Below, piece by piece: positions 52,497-61,264 of a stretch of DNA of 64,000 nt. The position numbers were made by a program, and so were the translations under genes. The stretch comes from Szabonella alba (GTDB lineage: Bacteria > Pseudomonadota > Alphaproteobacteria > Rhodobacterales > Rhodobacteraceae): assembly GCF_016765775.1 (NCBI RefSeq), contig NZ_JAESVN010000011.1:26781-90780 (forward strand), written 5' to 3'. Numbering within the stretch: the stretch's first letter is position 1; every line of letters begins with the position of its first letter. The notes below the pieces were generated by a model, which did no database searches, was not told the DNA's origin, and worked only from the letters and a program-made list of their open reading frames with translations.

Positions 52497-53519
52497 ATGA
52501 CAATGCGCGCGGATGAGATCGTCTATCCGACCGAGGCCGGGCTTTATTGTGCCCCGGGCGATTTTTACATCGACCCCTTGCGCCCGGTGGCGCGTGCCTT
52601 AGTGACCCATGGCCATGCCGACCATGCCCGCCCCGGCCATGGCGCGGTGCTGGCCACGCGCCAGACGCTTGAGATCATGGCAATCCGCTATGGGGAGGAG
52701 TTCACCGCCAGCCGCCAGATCGCCGACGGGCCGATACGGATCGGTCAGACGACCGTCAGTTTCCACCCGGCGGGCCATGTGCTGGGATCGGCGCAGATCC
52801 TGATCGTGCCGGACAAGGGTCCGCGCATCCTGATTTCGGGCGATTACTGCCGCGTGCCGAACCCGGTCTGCGCGCCCTGGGAACCCGTGCCCTGCGATAT
52901 CCTGATTACCGAGGCGACCTTTGGGCTGCCGATCTTCCGCCATCCCGATCCCATGGCCGAGGCGCGGCGGCTGATTGCCAGCATGGCCGAATTTCCCGAC
53001 CGGCCGCATCTGGTGGGGGCCTATGCGCTTGGCAAGGCGCAGCGGGTGATCGCGCTGGCCCGCGCGGCGGGGCACGCGGCCCCCATCGCCATTCATGGCG
53101 CGCTGAAACGCCTCTGCGACTATCACGCCGAACAGGGCATCGACCTTGGCCCGCTGGTCGCCGCGACGGAGCCCGCCACCAAACCAAACCCGGCGGATCA
53201 TGACACGGCACAGCTTGTGCTGGCCCCGCCTTCGGCCTTTGCCTCCCCCTGGGTGCAGCGGTTCCGCGATCCGGTGCTGTGCTATGCTTCGGGCTGGATG
53301 ACGGTGCGCGCCCGCGCCCGGCAGCGCGGGATCGAACTGCCGCTGGTGATTTCCGATCATGTCGACTGGCCGCAACTGACCGCCACGATCCGCGAACTGG
53401 CGCCGACAGAGGTCTGGATCACCCATGGTGCCGAGGACGGGCTGCTGCGCTGGTGCGAGATCGAGGGCTTCGCCGCCCGCCCCTTGCGGCTGATCGGTTA
53501 TGAGGATGAGCCGGAATGA
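52497..53519 (+). CDS. Ligase-associated DNA exonuclease (metallo-beta-lactamase/beta-CASP)
   Basis: 340 aa. The metal motif THGHADHARPGHG lies near residues 38-50, with later ligands in FHPAGHVLGSAQ, ISGDYCR and SDHVDWP. This is the Exo protein that accompanies the LigB/LigC-type ATP-dependent ligase in a bacterial DNA repair set. Its stop overlaps the ligase start as ATGA, so they are made together. In many genomes a DEXH helicase and a PdeM endonuclease complete the set; neither follows here. Confidence 0.93.
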   Translation: MTMRADEIVYPTEAGLYCAPGDFYIDPLRPVARALVTHGHADHARPGHGAVLATRQTLEIMAIRYGEEFTASRQIADGPIRIGQTTVSFHPAGHVLGSAQILIVPDKGPRILISGDYCRVPNPVCAPWEPVPCDILITEATFGLPIFRHPDPMAEARRLIASMAEFPDRPHLVGAYALGKAQRVIALARAAGHAAPIAIHGALKRLCDYHAEQGIDLGPLVAATEPATKPNPADHDTAQLVLAPPSAFASPWVQRFRDPVLCYASGWMTVRARARQRGIELPLVISDHVDWPQLTATIRELAPTEVWITHGAEDGLLRWCEIEGFAARPLRLIGYEDEPE

Positions 53520-55084
53520 AAGCCTTTGCCCGCCTGCTGGAGCGTCTGGCCTTCACCCCCGGCCGCAATTCCAAGCTTACGATCCTGTCGCATTATTTCG
53601 GGACCACGCCCGACCCTGACCGGGGTTACGCGCTGGCGGCCCTGACCGGCACGCTGGATCTGCGGCAGGTCAGCGCCTCGGTGCTCAAACGGCTGGCGTC
53701 GGATCGGGTGGATGAACAGCTGTTCCGCCTGTCCTATGATTTTGTCGGCGATCTGGCCGAAACCATCGCGCTGATCTGGCCGGCCGGTGCCGCGACGGGA
53801 TCGCAGGCCGAAACGGGGGCCGGGGTTTCGGTCGCGCAGGCCGTGAACCTGCTGAACGGGACCGGAAAGCTGGCCCTGTCCGGCGTGATTGCCGATCTGC
53901 TGGACCGGCTGTCGCCGCCCGAGCGGCTGGCGCTGCTGAAGCTTGCGACCGGCAATCTGCGCGTCGGCGTTTCGGCGCGGCTGACCCGCAGCGCGCTGGC
54001 CATGGGAACGCAACGCCGCGTCGAGGAGATCGAAGAGATCTGGCACGGGCTTTCCCCACCCTTCCAGCCGCTGTTCGACTGGCTTGACGGCGGGCCCCGG
54101 CCCGACCCCGCGCCCGCCCCTTTTCGCCCTGTCATGCTGTCCACGCCCGTCACGCCTGCCGAACTTGCACCGCTGGACCCGCGCGATTTCATCGCCGAAT
54201 GGAAATGGGACGGAATCCGGGTGCAGGCCGTATCCGAACAGGGCATCCGCAAGCTGTATTCCCGCACCGGAGAAGAGATTGGTGCCGCCTTTCCCGACAT
54301 CATCGAGGCCATGACCTTCGACGGCGCGGTGGATGGCGAATTGCTGGTCCGGCGCGGTGATGAAATCGCACCGTTCAGCGATCTGCAGAAACGGCTGGGG
54401 CGCAAGCAGGTCAGCCGCGTCCTGCTGCGCAGCCATCCGGCGGCGCTGCGGCTTTATGATATCCTGACATGGCAAGGCGAGGATCTGCGCCCCCTGCCGC
54501 TGGCGCAGCGCCGCGCCCGGCTTGAGGCCGCAGGGATCGACAGCCCGCGCATCGACCTGTCACCGCTGCTGCCCTTTGACGACTGGAACGCGCTTGCGCA
54601 GCTGCGCGCCGCCCCGCCGGTGCCCCAGATCGAGGGAGTGATGATCAAGCGGCGCGATGCGCCCTATCTGGCCGGTCGTCCGCGCGGGCCATGGTTCAAA
54701 TGGAAACAGGACCCGATGCTGGTCGATGCGGTGCTGCTTTACGCCCAGTCGGGCCATGGCAAACGCTCGGGCTTTTACAGTGATTTCACCTTCGGGCTAT
54801 GGGACGGCGCGGATCTGGTTCCCGTCGGCAAGGCCTATTTCGGCTTCACCGATGAGGAACTGCGCGAGCTTGACCGTTTCGTGCGGAAAAATACCGTGCA
54901 GCGGTTCGGACCGGTGCGCCAGCTTGCCCCGAAACTGGTGGTCGAAGTGGCGTTTGAAGGGCTGAACCCCTCCCCCCGCCACCGGTCGGGCATCGCGATG
55001 CGCTTTCCGCGGATCGCCCGCATCCGCTGGGACAAGCCCGCGGCCGAGGCTGACCGGCTGACGTCGCTGAAGGGGATGCTGTGA
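53516..55084 (+). CDS. ATP-dependent DNA ligase (ligase-associated repair set), 522 aa
   Basis: An N-terminal helical DNA-binding domain (~1-190: [42 protein letters not shown]) is followed by the adenylation domain. Motif [11 protein letters not shown] has the reactive Lys near residue 230. Further marks are [30 protein letters not shown] and WFKWKQDP. The OB-fold C-terminus includes [25 protein letters not shown]. It seals nicks in repair with the exonuclease encoded just upstream. It is distinct from the replicative NAD-dependent ligase, which is not in the window. Confidence 0.94.
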   Translation: MKAFARLLERLAFTPGRNSKLTILSHYFGTTPDPDRGYALAALTGTLDLRQVSASVLKRLASDRVDEQLFRLSYDFVGDLAETIALIWPAGAATGSQAETGAGVSVAQAVNLLNGTGKLALSGVIADLLDRLSPPERLALLKLATGNLRVGVSARLTRSALAMGTQRRVEEIEEIWHGLSPPFQPLFDWLDGGPRPDPAPAPFRPVMLSTPVTPAELAPLDPRDFIAEWKWDGIRVQAVSEQGIRKLYSRTGEEIGAAFPDIIEAMTFDGAVDGELLVRRGDEIAPFSDLQKRLGRKQVSRVLLRSHPAALRLYDILTWQGEDLRPLPLAQRRARLEAAGIDSPRIDLSPLLPFDDWNALAQLRAAPPVPQIEGVMIKRRDAPYLAGRPRGPWFKWKQDPMLVDAVLLYAQSGHGKRSGFYSDFTFGLWDGADLVPVGKAYFGFTDEELRELDRFVRKNTVQRFGPVRQLAPKLVVEVAFEGLNPSPRHRSGIAMRFPRIARIRWDKPAAEADRLTSLKGML

Positions 55085-55155
55085 CCTGCGGCACAATGTG
55101 AACCGATCCCGCATCCCGGGCGTAAAAGACCGAACGCAAACATTCCGGGGGCATC

Positions 55156-55887
55156 ATGGGCAAGGTTCTGATCTGGGGCGCGACGGGCGGGATCGGTGGG
55201 GCCATCGCGCGGGGTTTGCAGGCCGCCGGGGTGCCGCTGCATCTGACCGGGCGCGATGCCACACGGCTGGCGGCGCTGGCCGAGGAACTGGGCGCCAGCC
55301 ACACCGCCGCCGATGTGCTGGACCCGGACAGCTTTGCCAAGGTCTCGGCGGCGGCAGGGTCTGCATTGGTTGGGCTGGTCTATGCCGTGGGCAGCATCAC
55401 CCTGCGCCCCTTGCCCCGTCTGACGCCCGAGGATTTCCATCGCGATTTCCGCCTGAATGCCGAAGGCGCGGCGCTGGCCGTGCAGGCCGCCCTGCCCGCA
55501 CTGAAGGCAGGCGCGGCGGATCGGACATCCTCGGTTGTGCTCTTCTCCTCGGTCGCGGTGACGCAGGGCTTTGGGGCCCATGCCTCGGTCTCGATGGCCA
55601 AGGGCGCGGTCGAGGGGCTGACCCGGGCGCTTGCCGCCGAACTGTCGCCACATGTGCGGGTGAATGCCGTGGCACCTTCGCTGACCGATACGCCGCTGGC
55701 CGCCGGTCTGACCGCGAATGACAAGGTGGCCGGGGCCATCGCGCAACTGCATCCGCTGCCGCGCCTTGGCCGGGCCACCGACAGCGCGGCGCTGGCCGCT
55801 TTCCTTTTGTCGGAACAGGCGGACTGGATCACCGGGCAGGTGATCGGCGTCGATGGCGGGCGGTCGCGGCTGCGGCCCAAGGGCTGA
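55156..55887 (+). CDS. SDR-family protein lacking the catalytic tyrosine, 243 aa
   Basis: A Rossmann fold with [18 protein letters not shown] for NAD(P), the AVGS strand, FSSVAV, and C-terminal [11 protein letters not shown]. Where SDR enzymes have Y-x-x-x-K, this one reads VSMAK, so Lys is kept and Tyr is Val. The same subgroup keeps [20 protein letters not shown]. It may be a non-reducing SDR or use another acid. It starts 71 nt after the ligase gene and is followed closely by the DUF2256 gene. Confidence 0.88.
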   Translation: MGKVLIWGATGGIGGAIARGLQAAGVPLHLTGRDATRLAALAEELGASHTAADVLDPDSFAKVSAAAGSALVGLVYAVGSITLRPLPRLTPEDFHRDFRLNAEGAALAVQAALPALKAGAADRTSSVVLFSSVAVTQGFGAHASVSMAKGAVEGLTRALAAELSPHVRVNAVAPSLTDTPLAAGLTANDKVAGAIAQLHPLPRLGRATDSAALAAFLLSEQADWITGQVIGVDGGRSRLRPKG

Positions 55888-55891
55888 TCCC

Positions 55892-56047
55892 GTGCCGAAG
55901 ATGCGCAAACCCGCCGAATTGCCGCGCAAGATCTGCGCCACCTGTGGCCTGCCCTTCACATGGCGGCGCAAATGGGCGCGCGACTGGCAACAGGTCCGCC
56001 ATTGTTCAGACCGCTGCCGCAAGGCGCGGCGCGCCGCCAGCGCCTGA
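55892..56047 (+). CDS. DUF2256 zinc-ribbon protein, 51 aa
   Basis: A short protein with [20 protein letters not shown] and [10 protein letters not shown]: two Cys pairs (C-x2-C and C-x3-C) characteristic of DUF2256. It may bind zinc; the function is unknown. The GTG at 55892 gives [13 protein letters not shown], which fits relatives, and the ATG at 55901 is the alternative. It starts 4 nt after the SDR stop, so the two are co-transcribed. Confidence 0.8.
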   Translation: MPKMRKPAELPRKICATCGLPFTWRRKWARDWQQVRHCSDRCRKARRAASA

Positions 56048-56502
56048 CCCGCCGCCTGCGCGCGATCCTTGGCAACCAGCAGCCGCGCGATCCTTCAGCC
56101 TTGCGGGATCCGGACCCGGCCCGCACTTCGATGCGATTGCGGCTGATGGCGGTCGGACCGCTTCGCGGAAAAGGCAAAACCTGCGCCTGATAGCGAATTT
56201 CGAATCCCAGAAGTTTGGGGCAGGATCATTCCGTCGGGTGTTTATTCCCCCTTTCTAAATCTGGCTTCTGGCACCTCGCTGGGCCCTTGGGGCCGCTTGT
56301 AAGGCGGGTGACCGTGTCGCGACAGCGGGCGCGGCCCGAAGCTGGATGTGCATAACGGTAGGACTGTCATGATTGGTATCCGTCCTCACTTCGTCAAACA
56401 GGGCATGAAATCACAACCCGGAACCCTGCGGTCAATGCGACCGGTCTTCAGTTCTCATTGCAGATCGCGTTCTGCCATCTCCCTTGTTGCCGGGCCCCTG
56501 AA
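56048..56502. other. Gene-free stretch
   Basis: No convincing ORF, tRNA or hairpin is seen in these ~450 nt. It marks the border between conserved genes and the accessory genes to the right. Confidence 0.5.
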
Positions 56503-57354
56503 ATGAAGACGATTGATGTCATCCTGCCGATCGGCAAACCCGGTGCACCTACGGGAAATGAGGTGCCGGAACTGACGCGCTATGACGGGCAGACCCTGAT
56601 TGACTGGGCCGTGCGCGAGGCGGTGCAGGCAAGGGCGAACCGGATCCTGCTGGTTGCGCCCGAAGGCCATGCGCCCGCACAGATGATTGCCCGGCATCTG
56701 TGGCGGTCAATCCGCAGCCATAAATCCGCGGCGGTGAACGGGCGTTTGCGGATGGATTTCCTGTTCCATCCGGTCACCGACGAGGAGGGCTGGGACGGTG
56801 TTGTTCGGGCCGCCGCCCTGCAATGCCGGGGCGATCAGGCGCTGCTGATCGACCCGACCATCGCGCTGACCACAGCGGACAGAATTGTGCCCTATGCGTC
56901 CTTCACCCTGCGCAAAGTGTCTGAGCGCATCGGAGACATGCCCCTGTGCGCCCTGGCCGAACTGCCTTGGGACGAGGCGCTTTCGATGCCGGTCGTGACA
57001 GGGCCGGGGCTTGCGCCAGCCGATGACGTGCCGGGATCGGATCGTCTGAAGGTCTTTGCAGGTCGTGCAGTGCTGCCCTTGCCGCTGCCCCGGCTTGCCA
57101 GATCTGCGACCGGGGCCTTCCCCTTTGATACGCTTATCAGCACCTTGCACGATGCGCAGGTGCAGCCGATCCAGCTTTTGCTGAAACCAAGGGATGCCCG
57201 TTTCGTGCAGCCCGGTGAAGCCGCGAAAGAGACCGGTCCGGATGGTCAGACGGATCCGCAAGGAATGGCACTGCTCGCCTATGAACCCGCATTGGCGCCC
57301 GCCATCCTGAACGGCACAGGCTTTGCCGCGAATGCCAGTTTCCGGGCCGGGTAA
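56503..57354 (+). CDS. GalU-like nucleotidyltransferase homologue with degenerate nucleotide motif, 283 aa
   Basis: The opening (TIDVILPIGKPGAPTGNEVP then LIDWAVREAVQARANRILLVAPEGH) follows the beta-strand pattern of UTP-glucose-1-phosphate uridylyltransferases. The G-x-G-T-R nucleotide loop is replaced by GKPGAPTG. Later parts (QALLIDPTIAL, LRKVSERIGDMPLCALAELP, PFDTLISTLHDAQVQPIQLLL) are in the right order but lack catalytic Lys/Asp I can identify. It may be an inactive or regulatory relative. The start at 56503 is chosen because the frame before it shows no similarity. The product could relate to surface-sugar synthesis. Confidence 0.6.
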   Translation: MKTIDVILPIGKPGAPTGNEVPELTRYDGQTLIDWAVREAVQARANRILLVAPEGHAPAQMIARHLWRSIRSHKSAAVNGRLRMDFLFHPVTDEEGWDGVVRAAALQCRGDQALLIDPTIALTTADRIVPYASFTLRKVSERIGDMPLCALAELPWDEALSMPVVTGPGLAPADDVPGSDRLKVFAGRAVLPLPLPRLARSATGAFPFDTLISTLHDAQVQPIQLLLKPRDARFVQPGEAAKETGPDGQTDPQGMALLAYEPALAPAILNGTGFAANASFRAG

Positions 57355-57464
57355 TCCCGCCCGGCGGCGCATCTGTCCGCAAAGGATGATCCGGGCAAGG
57401 CTGCGCTCCGGCACAGGCTGCATGTGCCATGTCCGATCCGACACAAAAGGCTGACCCGCCAGCG

Positions 57465-58235
57465 TCAGTGCTGCAAAGCAGGGTTGTCACAGCGGAAAAG
57501 ACGCATCCGGCCGCCTCGTCGCAATTGCCTGAATTGCAGGGTCGGCAACCCGGTATCGGTGATCGCATCCAGCCACCATTTCCGACCGGCCGCGCCGGAT
57601 TGCGGCCATGGCGACTCCGGCGGTGAACCCGGCGCGGCCTGCGCGTTCGGATGATCCGGCGACATCGTTCCCTTATCCGTCATCGTTGAACCCCCCAAAG
57701 AAGGGGTATCACGCGGCGAAGCAGGCGCGCTGCGGGACAAGATCGACCTGCCGCTGCGCGATGTCTGACATCGGGCGCCCACGGCCAGCCAGTAAAAACG
57801 TGCATCGCCATGGCCCTTGATTCCGCGCGGCAAAAGCGCCAGCGAAAACCCGTCTGGCGTCAGGGCGCGATAATCGAGACTTGCCTTACAGACGGCCTGC
57901 CCTGCCCCCTGATCCAGCAGGACAACCAGCCGCGGTGCATTTTCGAACGCCGCCTTGAACCGGATGGGCAGCAGGAATTCCATCCGGACCGTGTTGCCGT
58001 CACGATCCTCGGTCCTGACTTCGCCGAACGTGCCGCGCCCCATCAGCACAAGATCATCGCCGAAACCCGGCAATTCCTGTTGCGCCGCCTCGCCAATCCG
58101 CCTTGACGACAGCCAGATGGATCGCAGCGAGGTCGCCTGCTGTCCTGACGCCATCTTAATCTGGCCCGATCCCCGGAAGGCCAGTTTTCCAAAGGGACGA
58201 CGGAAAACTCCCGTCAGCTCATTCCACCACACCAT
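57465..58235 (-). CDS. H-type lectin-like protein, about 256 aa
   Basis: The central ~85 residues (about 80-165) follow an H-type lectin pattern: VRMEFLLPIRFKAAFENAPR, then LVVLLD, ASLDYRALTPDGFSLALLP, and ARFYWLAVGAR. The N-terminal part is polar and the C-terminal ~85 residues are low-complexity, rich in Ser/Pro/Gly, ending RLFRCDNPALQH. There is no signal peptide. The ATG at 58235 is taken; TTG/GTG codons up to 58274 could extend it. It is the last gene of a minus-strand set with a lipoprotein, a two-TM protein and a Hint protein. The lectin assignment is moderate. Confidence 0.6.
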   Translation of the reverse strand: MVWWNELTGVFRRPFGKLAFRGSGQIKMASGQQATSLRSIWLSSRRIGEAAQQELPGFGDDLVLMGRGTFGEVRTEDRDGNTVRMEFLLPIRFKAAFENAPRLVVLLDQGAGQAVCKASLDYRALTPDGFSLALLPRGIKGHGDARFYWLAVGARCQTSRSGRSILSRSAPASPRDTPSLGGSTMTDKGTMSPDHPNAQAAPGSPPESPWPQSGAAGRKWWLDAITDTGLPTLQFRQLRRGGRMRLFRCDNPALQH

Positions 58236-58305
58236 ATCCAAGGCAACACTCCCGAAGCAGTTCACAGACCGCAAAGACCGGAGTCAGCGCGCATTCGCTG
58301 CAGGG

Positions 58306-58572
58306 TCAGCCCGACGTTCGAGCCGCCAGTCTCTGGCCTTCTTCGAGGCAGATGGCATCGGCCTGCGCCGCCGACATGCTGTCGGGGCGGTCGATCGAGC
58401 GGTCCCAATAGACAATGCCCTCCGTGTAAAGCTGGCACAGAACGGGGCCCTGCGCCGTCGCGACGGTGACCGGGGGGGATTCCAGATCGCGCGGCGCACA
58501 GGCCGAAAGCAAAAGCACGCCCAAAAGGGCAAGCCGGGCCGGATGCGGAACGGAAGTCATCATTGAATTCAT
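58306..58572 (-). CDS. Small lipoprotein, 88 aa
   Basis: The signal peptide ends in the lipobox LLLSAC near residue 25, after PHPARLALLGVLLLS. The mature ~60 residues are polar with one extra Cys pair (VLCQLYTEG, DAICLEEG) and the segment EGIVYWDRSIDRPDSMSAAQ. No family recognised. GAAAGG fits the ATG at 58572 at a 7-nt distance; an ATG at 58578 is also in frame. The gene starts 11 nt after the two-TM protein gene, so they share a transcript. It probably sits on the inner or outer membrane. Confidence 0.7.
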   Translation of the reverse strand: MNSMMTSVPHPARLALLGVLLLSACAPRDLESPPVTVATAQGPVLCQLYTEGIVYWDRSIDRPDSMSAAQADAICLEEGQRLAARTSG

Positions 58573-58583
58573 ACTCATACCTT

Positions 58584-58856
58584 TCACTGATCGGTTTTTT
58601 GGTCGGGTGGCATGCTGATATCCTCTGGTTTGCGGCGGGCCACGACAGCGGCCAGCAAAAGCGCAAGACAACCGGCAGCCGGGAATGCCAAAGCCGCGGA
58701 AAGCAGACCGAACCCCCCGATGAACACCAAAAGCGCAGAGACCCACCCGGCCACCACCGCCAGAAGGACACAGCCCAGCATCAACGAGGAGCCGGACCTG
58801 TCGATATGCCCGCCCTCGGGCCGCCCGGCCGGTATGCGATGAACAACACTGCTCAT
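58584..58856 (-). CDS. Small two-helix membrane protein, 90 aa
   Basis: Two hydrophobic helices at about residues 25-47 and 51-70 (LMLGCVLLAVVAGWVSALLVF and LLSAALAFPAAGCLALLLAAVV), followed by ARRKPEDISMPPDQ on the cytoplasmic side by the positive-inside rule. The shape is holin-like but proves nothing. Its ATG overlaps the stop of the Hint gene as ATGA, and the lipoprotein follows 11 nt later. Unknown function. Confidence 0.7.
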   Translation of the reverse strand: MSSVVHRIPAGRPEGGHIDRSGSSLMLGCVLLAVVAGWVSALLVFIGGFGLLSAALAFPAAGCLALLLAAVVARRKPEDISMPPDQKTDQ

Positions 58857-59362
58857 TCCGTCCTCCTGCGTGTCGGGCCGGACGGATCCATCGACCCGGC
58901 ATGGGCGGGCGCGACGATGCCATCGCTTCTCGTGGAACCGACCGGCTGATTCAGACTGCGCGTATCAAAGACCTGAAGCACCAGCCCGCCGACCGAAATG
59001 CAGCCCGGGCGTTCCGAAAAAAGGGCGAAGAGCAGCGCGGAATCCCGATACTCTTCGCCCAGTCGGCATGCTGCCTTGAACTCCAACCGGGTTGGAGCCG
59101 AGGCGGGAGACCGATCGGGGTAACCGACCGGTTGCTTGGGGCTGAGCAGAAGATCCTGCTGCGGCAGACCCGGGCCGAACCGCCCGGCCGGCAGCCGCAC
59201 CAACCCATGGCCCAGCCGCGTGGACTGACGGCTCAGAATATCAATAAGTTCGATATAATTGTCGGCAACCGGATCATAGACCAGATCGCCGATCATCAGC
59301 CGCTCAACCGGAACTGTTGTTCCGCTTCGGCGGACCCGGACCGACATGCCCTTGGCAATCAT
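58853..59362 (-). CDS. Stand-alone Hint-domain protein, about 169 aa
   Basis: The order IAKGMSVRVRRSGTTVPVER, LMIGDLVYDP, then LVRLPAGRFGPGLPQQDLLLSPKQPV matches the Hint_2 (hedgehog/intein-like) domain that is frequent in Rhodobacterales secreted or surface proteins. The usual Cys/Thr at the start of the domain, needed for splicing, is not seen (it reads IAKGMSV). A C-terminal His-containing splice junction is also not evident. The start at 59362 follows a ten-G tract and CGAA. It is the first gene of the minus-strand set and overlaps the next by ATGA. No extein-like partner is attached. Confidence 0.6.
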   Translation of the reverse strand: MIAKGMSVRVRRSGTTVPVERLMIGDLVYDPVADNYIELIDILSRQSTRLGHGLVRLPAGRFGPGLPQQDLLLSPKQPVGYPDRSPASAPTRLEFKAACRLGEEYRDSALLFALFSERPGCISVGGLVLQVFDTRSLNQPVGSTRSDGIVAPAHAGSMDPSGPTRRRTE

Positions 59363-59366
59363 TTCG

Positions 59367-59376
59367 CCCCCCCCCC
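59367..59376 (-). repeat. Homopolymeric tract of ten G before the Hint gene
   Basis: Ten consecutive G on the coding strand lie 4 nt from the proposed start. The tract occupies the Shine-Dalgarno position. Length changes by slippage would alter spacing to the start, or would change frame if translation begins upstream (an open frame continues to 59566). Confidence 0.85.
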
Positions 59377-60012
59377 GAAATGCGCGGACCAACCAGGCCC
59401 CGGAATTGACGCGCCGCTTCACGAACAGGCCAACGGCGAAAACGGCCGTTTGCCTGCACCCGGCGCCTGGATACGGCACAGGACCGAATGCCCGGATCGG
59501 ATGAAAATCAGAACTGCCAACAAACCGGAGATTTCTGATGTTTTGAATACAATATTTCTCAACCAAAAATGCACCGGTTTGTTAACAGAGAAACACAGCA
59601 CCATGTACGGCTCGCAGCAAAAGCGAATTACGCAAGGCAGGGAAAAGAACCCTTTGCAATGAGCAGCCGCACCCCTTAAAAACATCTGCGCACACAACCA
59701 ACACTGCCCAACCAATATTCGATAACAGAGCAGGTCAGAGCTGCAAATTCGCTATGAGTTGCGACTCTGAATTAAATAGCGAAGGCATTTAAGGCTGCGC
59801 TGCCTGACCCCGACACACGCGATAAGCGGGAGAGCCTTGCCTACAGGCGCGCCATCTTTGCCTTCACCTGCCTTAACGGCAAGCCTGTCGTTGCCCTGGG
59901 CTTCGGACAAGCCAGGGAAGGCCGCGCCGATTGGGGCGGCGGGGGCCTGGCGCACAGAACTGCCGGGCGCCGCGAGCAGGAATCGCTATGCCGGAAGCCG
60001 GAAAAAATCGTT
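59377..60012. other. Gene-poor, lower-GC stretch
   Basis: About 640 nt with no convincing gene. The part around 59500-59780 is clearly more AT-rich than the rest of the window. It probably contains the promoter of the Hint gene set on its left side. Confidence 0.5.
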
Positions 60013-60225
60013 TCATTTCGATGCTCCGGTGATTGCGCGCCCAACCCATTCGCTATCAAGTGCGCCGACCGCAACAACCAGAGAACTTCTTTGGCCCGGC
60101 AGTTCGTCGTAACCACAGGCAAAGGTCAGGCTACGCAGGGGTTCCAGGACTGGGGCCAAGATAAAGTCACGGAGAGCTTCCTGAATTTCTTCAAAACTAG
60201 GTAAATCCATCCATGTCCCCATCAT
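60013..60225 (-). CDS. Hypothetical small protein, 70 aa
   Basis: Reads MMGTWMDLPSFEEIQEALRD, then FILAPVLEPLRSLTFACG and SLVVAVGALDSEWVGRAI. Codon use (many A/T third positions in the first half) differs from the rest of the window. The ribosome binding site is weak. It might be a fragment of a larger horizontally acquired gene; no family recognised. Confidence 0.35.
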   Translation of the reverse strand: MMGTWMDLPSFEEIQEALRDFILAPVLEPLRSLTFACGYDELPGQRSSLVVAVGALDSEWVGRAITGASK

Positions 60226-60866
60226 TTGTAAACTTGATCTGAAAATTGATGCAATTCCAGGCAGCACAAGTCTGAAGCAACGATATGACTGAACGCTTGC
60301 ACGTGAATTAATCGCATGACTTCCATGAAACATGGCCCCAGGTCGATTGACGACACTAAGCGGCCAGAGCTGCCGGCGGCAAACCCCTGAATTGGAGCCC
60401 CAAGACTTGGCTTACGTTGATCACCAAATGCTTCTGTTCACGACATTGGGAAATGCCCAAGCCGGAGCGTTTGGTAGCGGACCAGGGAGATTTTCTGTGT
60501 TTGACATCGGAGCATCCACCATGGGTGACGGGGCGGGACGGCCGGGAACTGGCCGCGCGCCATGCAAGGAACAGCAAGAAACTGGTGGTGACAGAAACCG
60601 GCATCCCTTGTCCGAAGGCTTTCGCCCCGGACCTGCATCAGCGCAAGACCTCCACTGAATGAACCCAGAAAGGTGCAATATCAGAACGCATGAACTGCTG
60701 TGAACCGGCGCAGGCAGAAGTGAATTTAGATTGGCGTCTTTCTGATCCGGAAGCATGTCAAATCCTGAAGCAGGGAAACCTGCAAAGCCTGACAGATCAC
60801 CACCATCCACAACCTACCGTCTGAGGTAAAACTCAGGCATAGATCAATCCAGAATGTAGAAAAATC
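60226..60866. other. Gene-poor stretch
   Basis: Open frames exist on both strands but none has a good start site or family similarity. One plus-strand frame at 60520-60660 (VTGRDGRELAARHARNSKK and on to TSTE) has coding-like texture and could be the end of a decayed gene. Confidence 0.4.
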
Positions 60867-61220
60867 ATGAATGTGAAGAAAACAGCGTCGAACCAGCCCG
60901 CAGCCAAGAAGGCCACCGGAAATAAGAAGACGACCAAGGTGAAGGCGCCCAAAGTTGCTGAAAGCAAAACGGTACTGAAGAAAAGTGACCTGTTCGACCT
61001 GGTCAAGGCCGGTGCGCCGGGCATCAATGGTCAGATCGCAAGCGCGATCATGGATGTGGTCCTGCTTGAGATTGGTGAGGCCATCAAGGCCGGAAAGACC
61101 ATTCGCGCCTTGCCCGCTGGAAATCTCGTTTTTCAGAAACGGAAAATGCTTGATGATGGCGAGGTGATTACCTGCAAACTGCGTCACAAATCCGCGCCGG
61201 TCACAGCGGAAAGCCCGTAA
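60867..61220 (+). CDS. HU/IHF-like DNA-binding protein with Lys/Ala-rich tail, 117 aa
   Basis: Residues 1-38 are a basic tail (KKTASNQPAAKKATGNKKTT). Residues ~40-110 follow the HU fold: KKSDLFDLVKAGAPGINGQI as the helical pair, ALLEIGEAIKAGKTIRALP-like strand region, and LVFQKRKMLDDGEVITCKLR. The DNA-binding beta arm, normally with R-N-P, is short and lacks the Pro tip, so the binding mode may differ. The tail resembles histone H1-like extensions. It lies 44 nt before the H-lectin gene on the same strand. Low local GC suggests transfer. Confidence 0.7.
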   Translation: MNVKKTASNQPAAKKATGNKKTTKVKAPKVAESKTVLKKSDLFDLVKAGAPGINGQIASAIMDVVLLEIGEAIKAGKTIRALPAGNLVFQKRKMLDDGEVITCKLRHKSAPVTAESP

Positions 61221-61264
61221 CCGATGCCTTTCTTGTGCTCTAACTGTCAGGACGACGAGTAAAT

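Noticed and set aside
58584..58856. Two-helix protein as a phage holin
   Set aside because: No endolysin, terminase, portal or tail genes are present, and size and topology alone do not identify a holin.
60332..60662. Plus-strand open frames in the gene-poor stretch
   Set aside because: Overlapping frames of similar length on both strands, weak start sites and no recognisable family.
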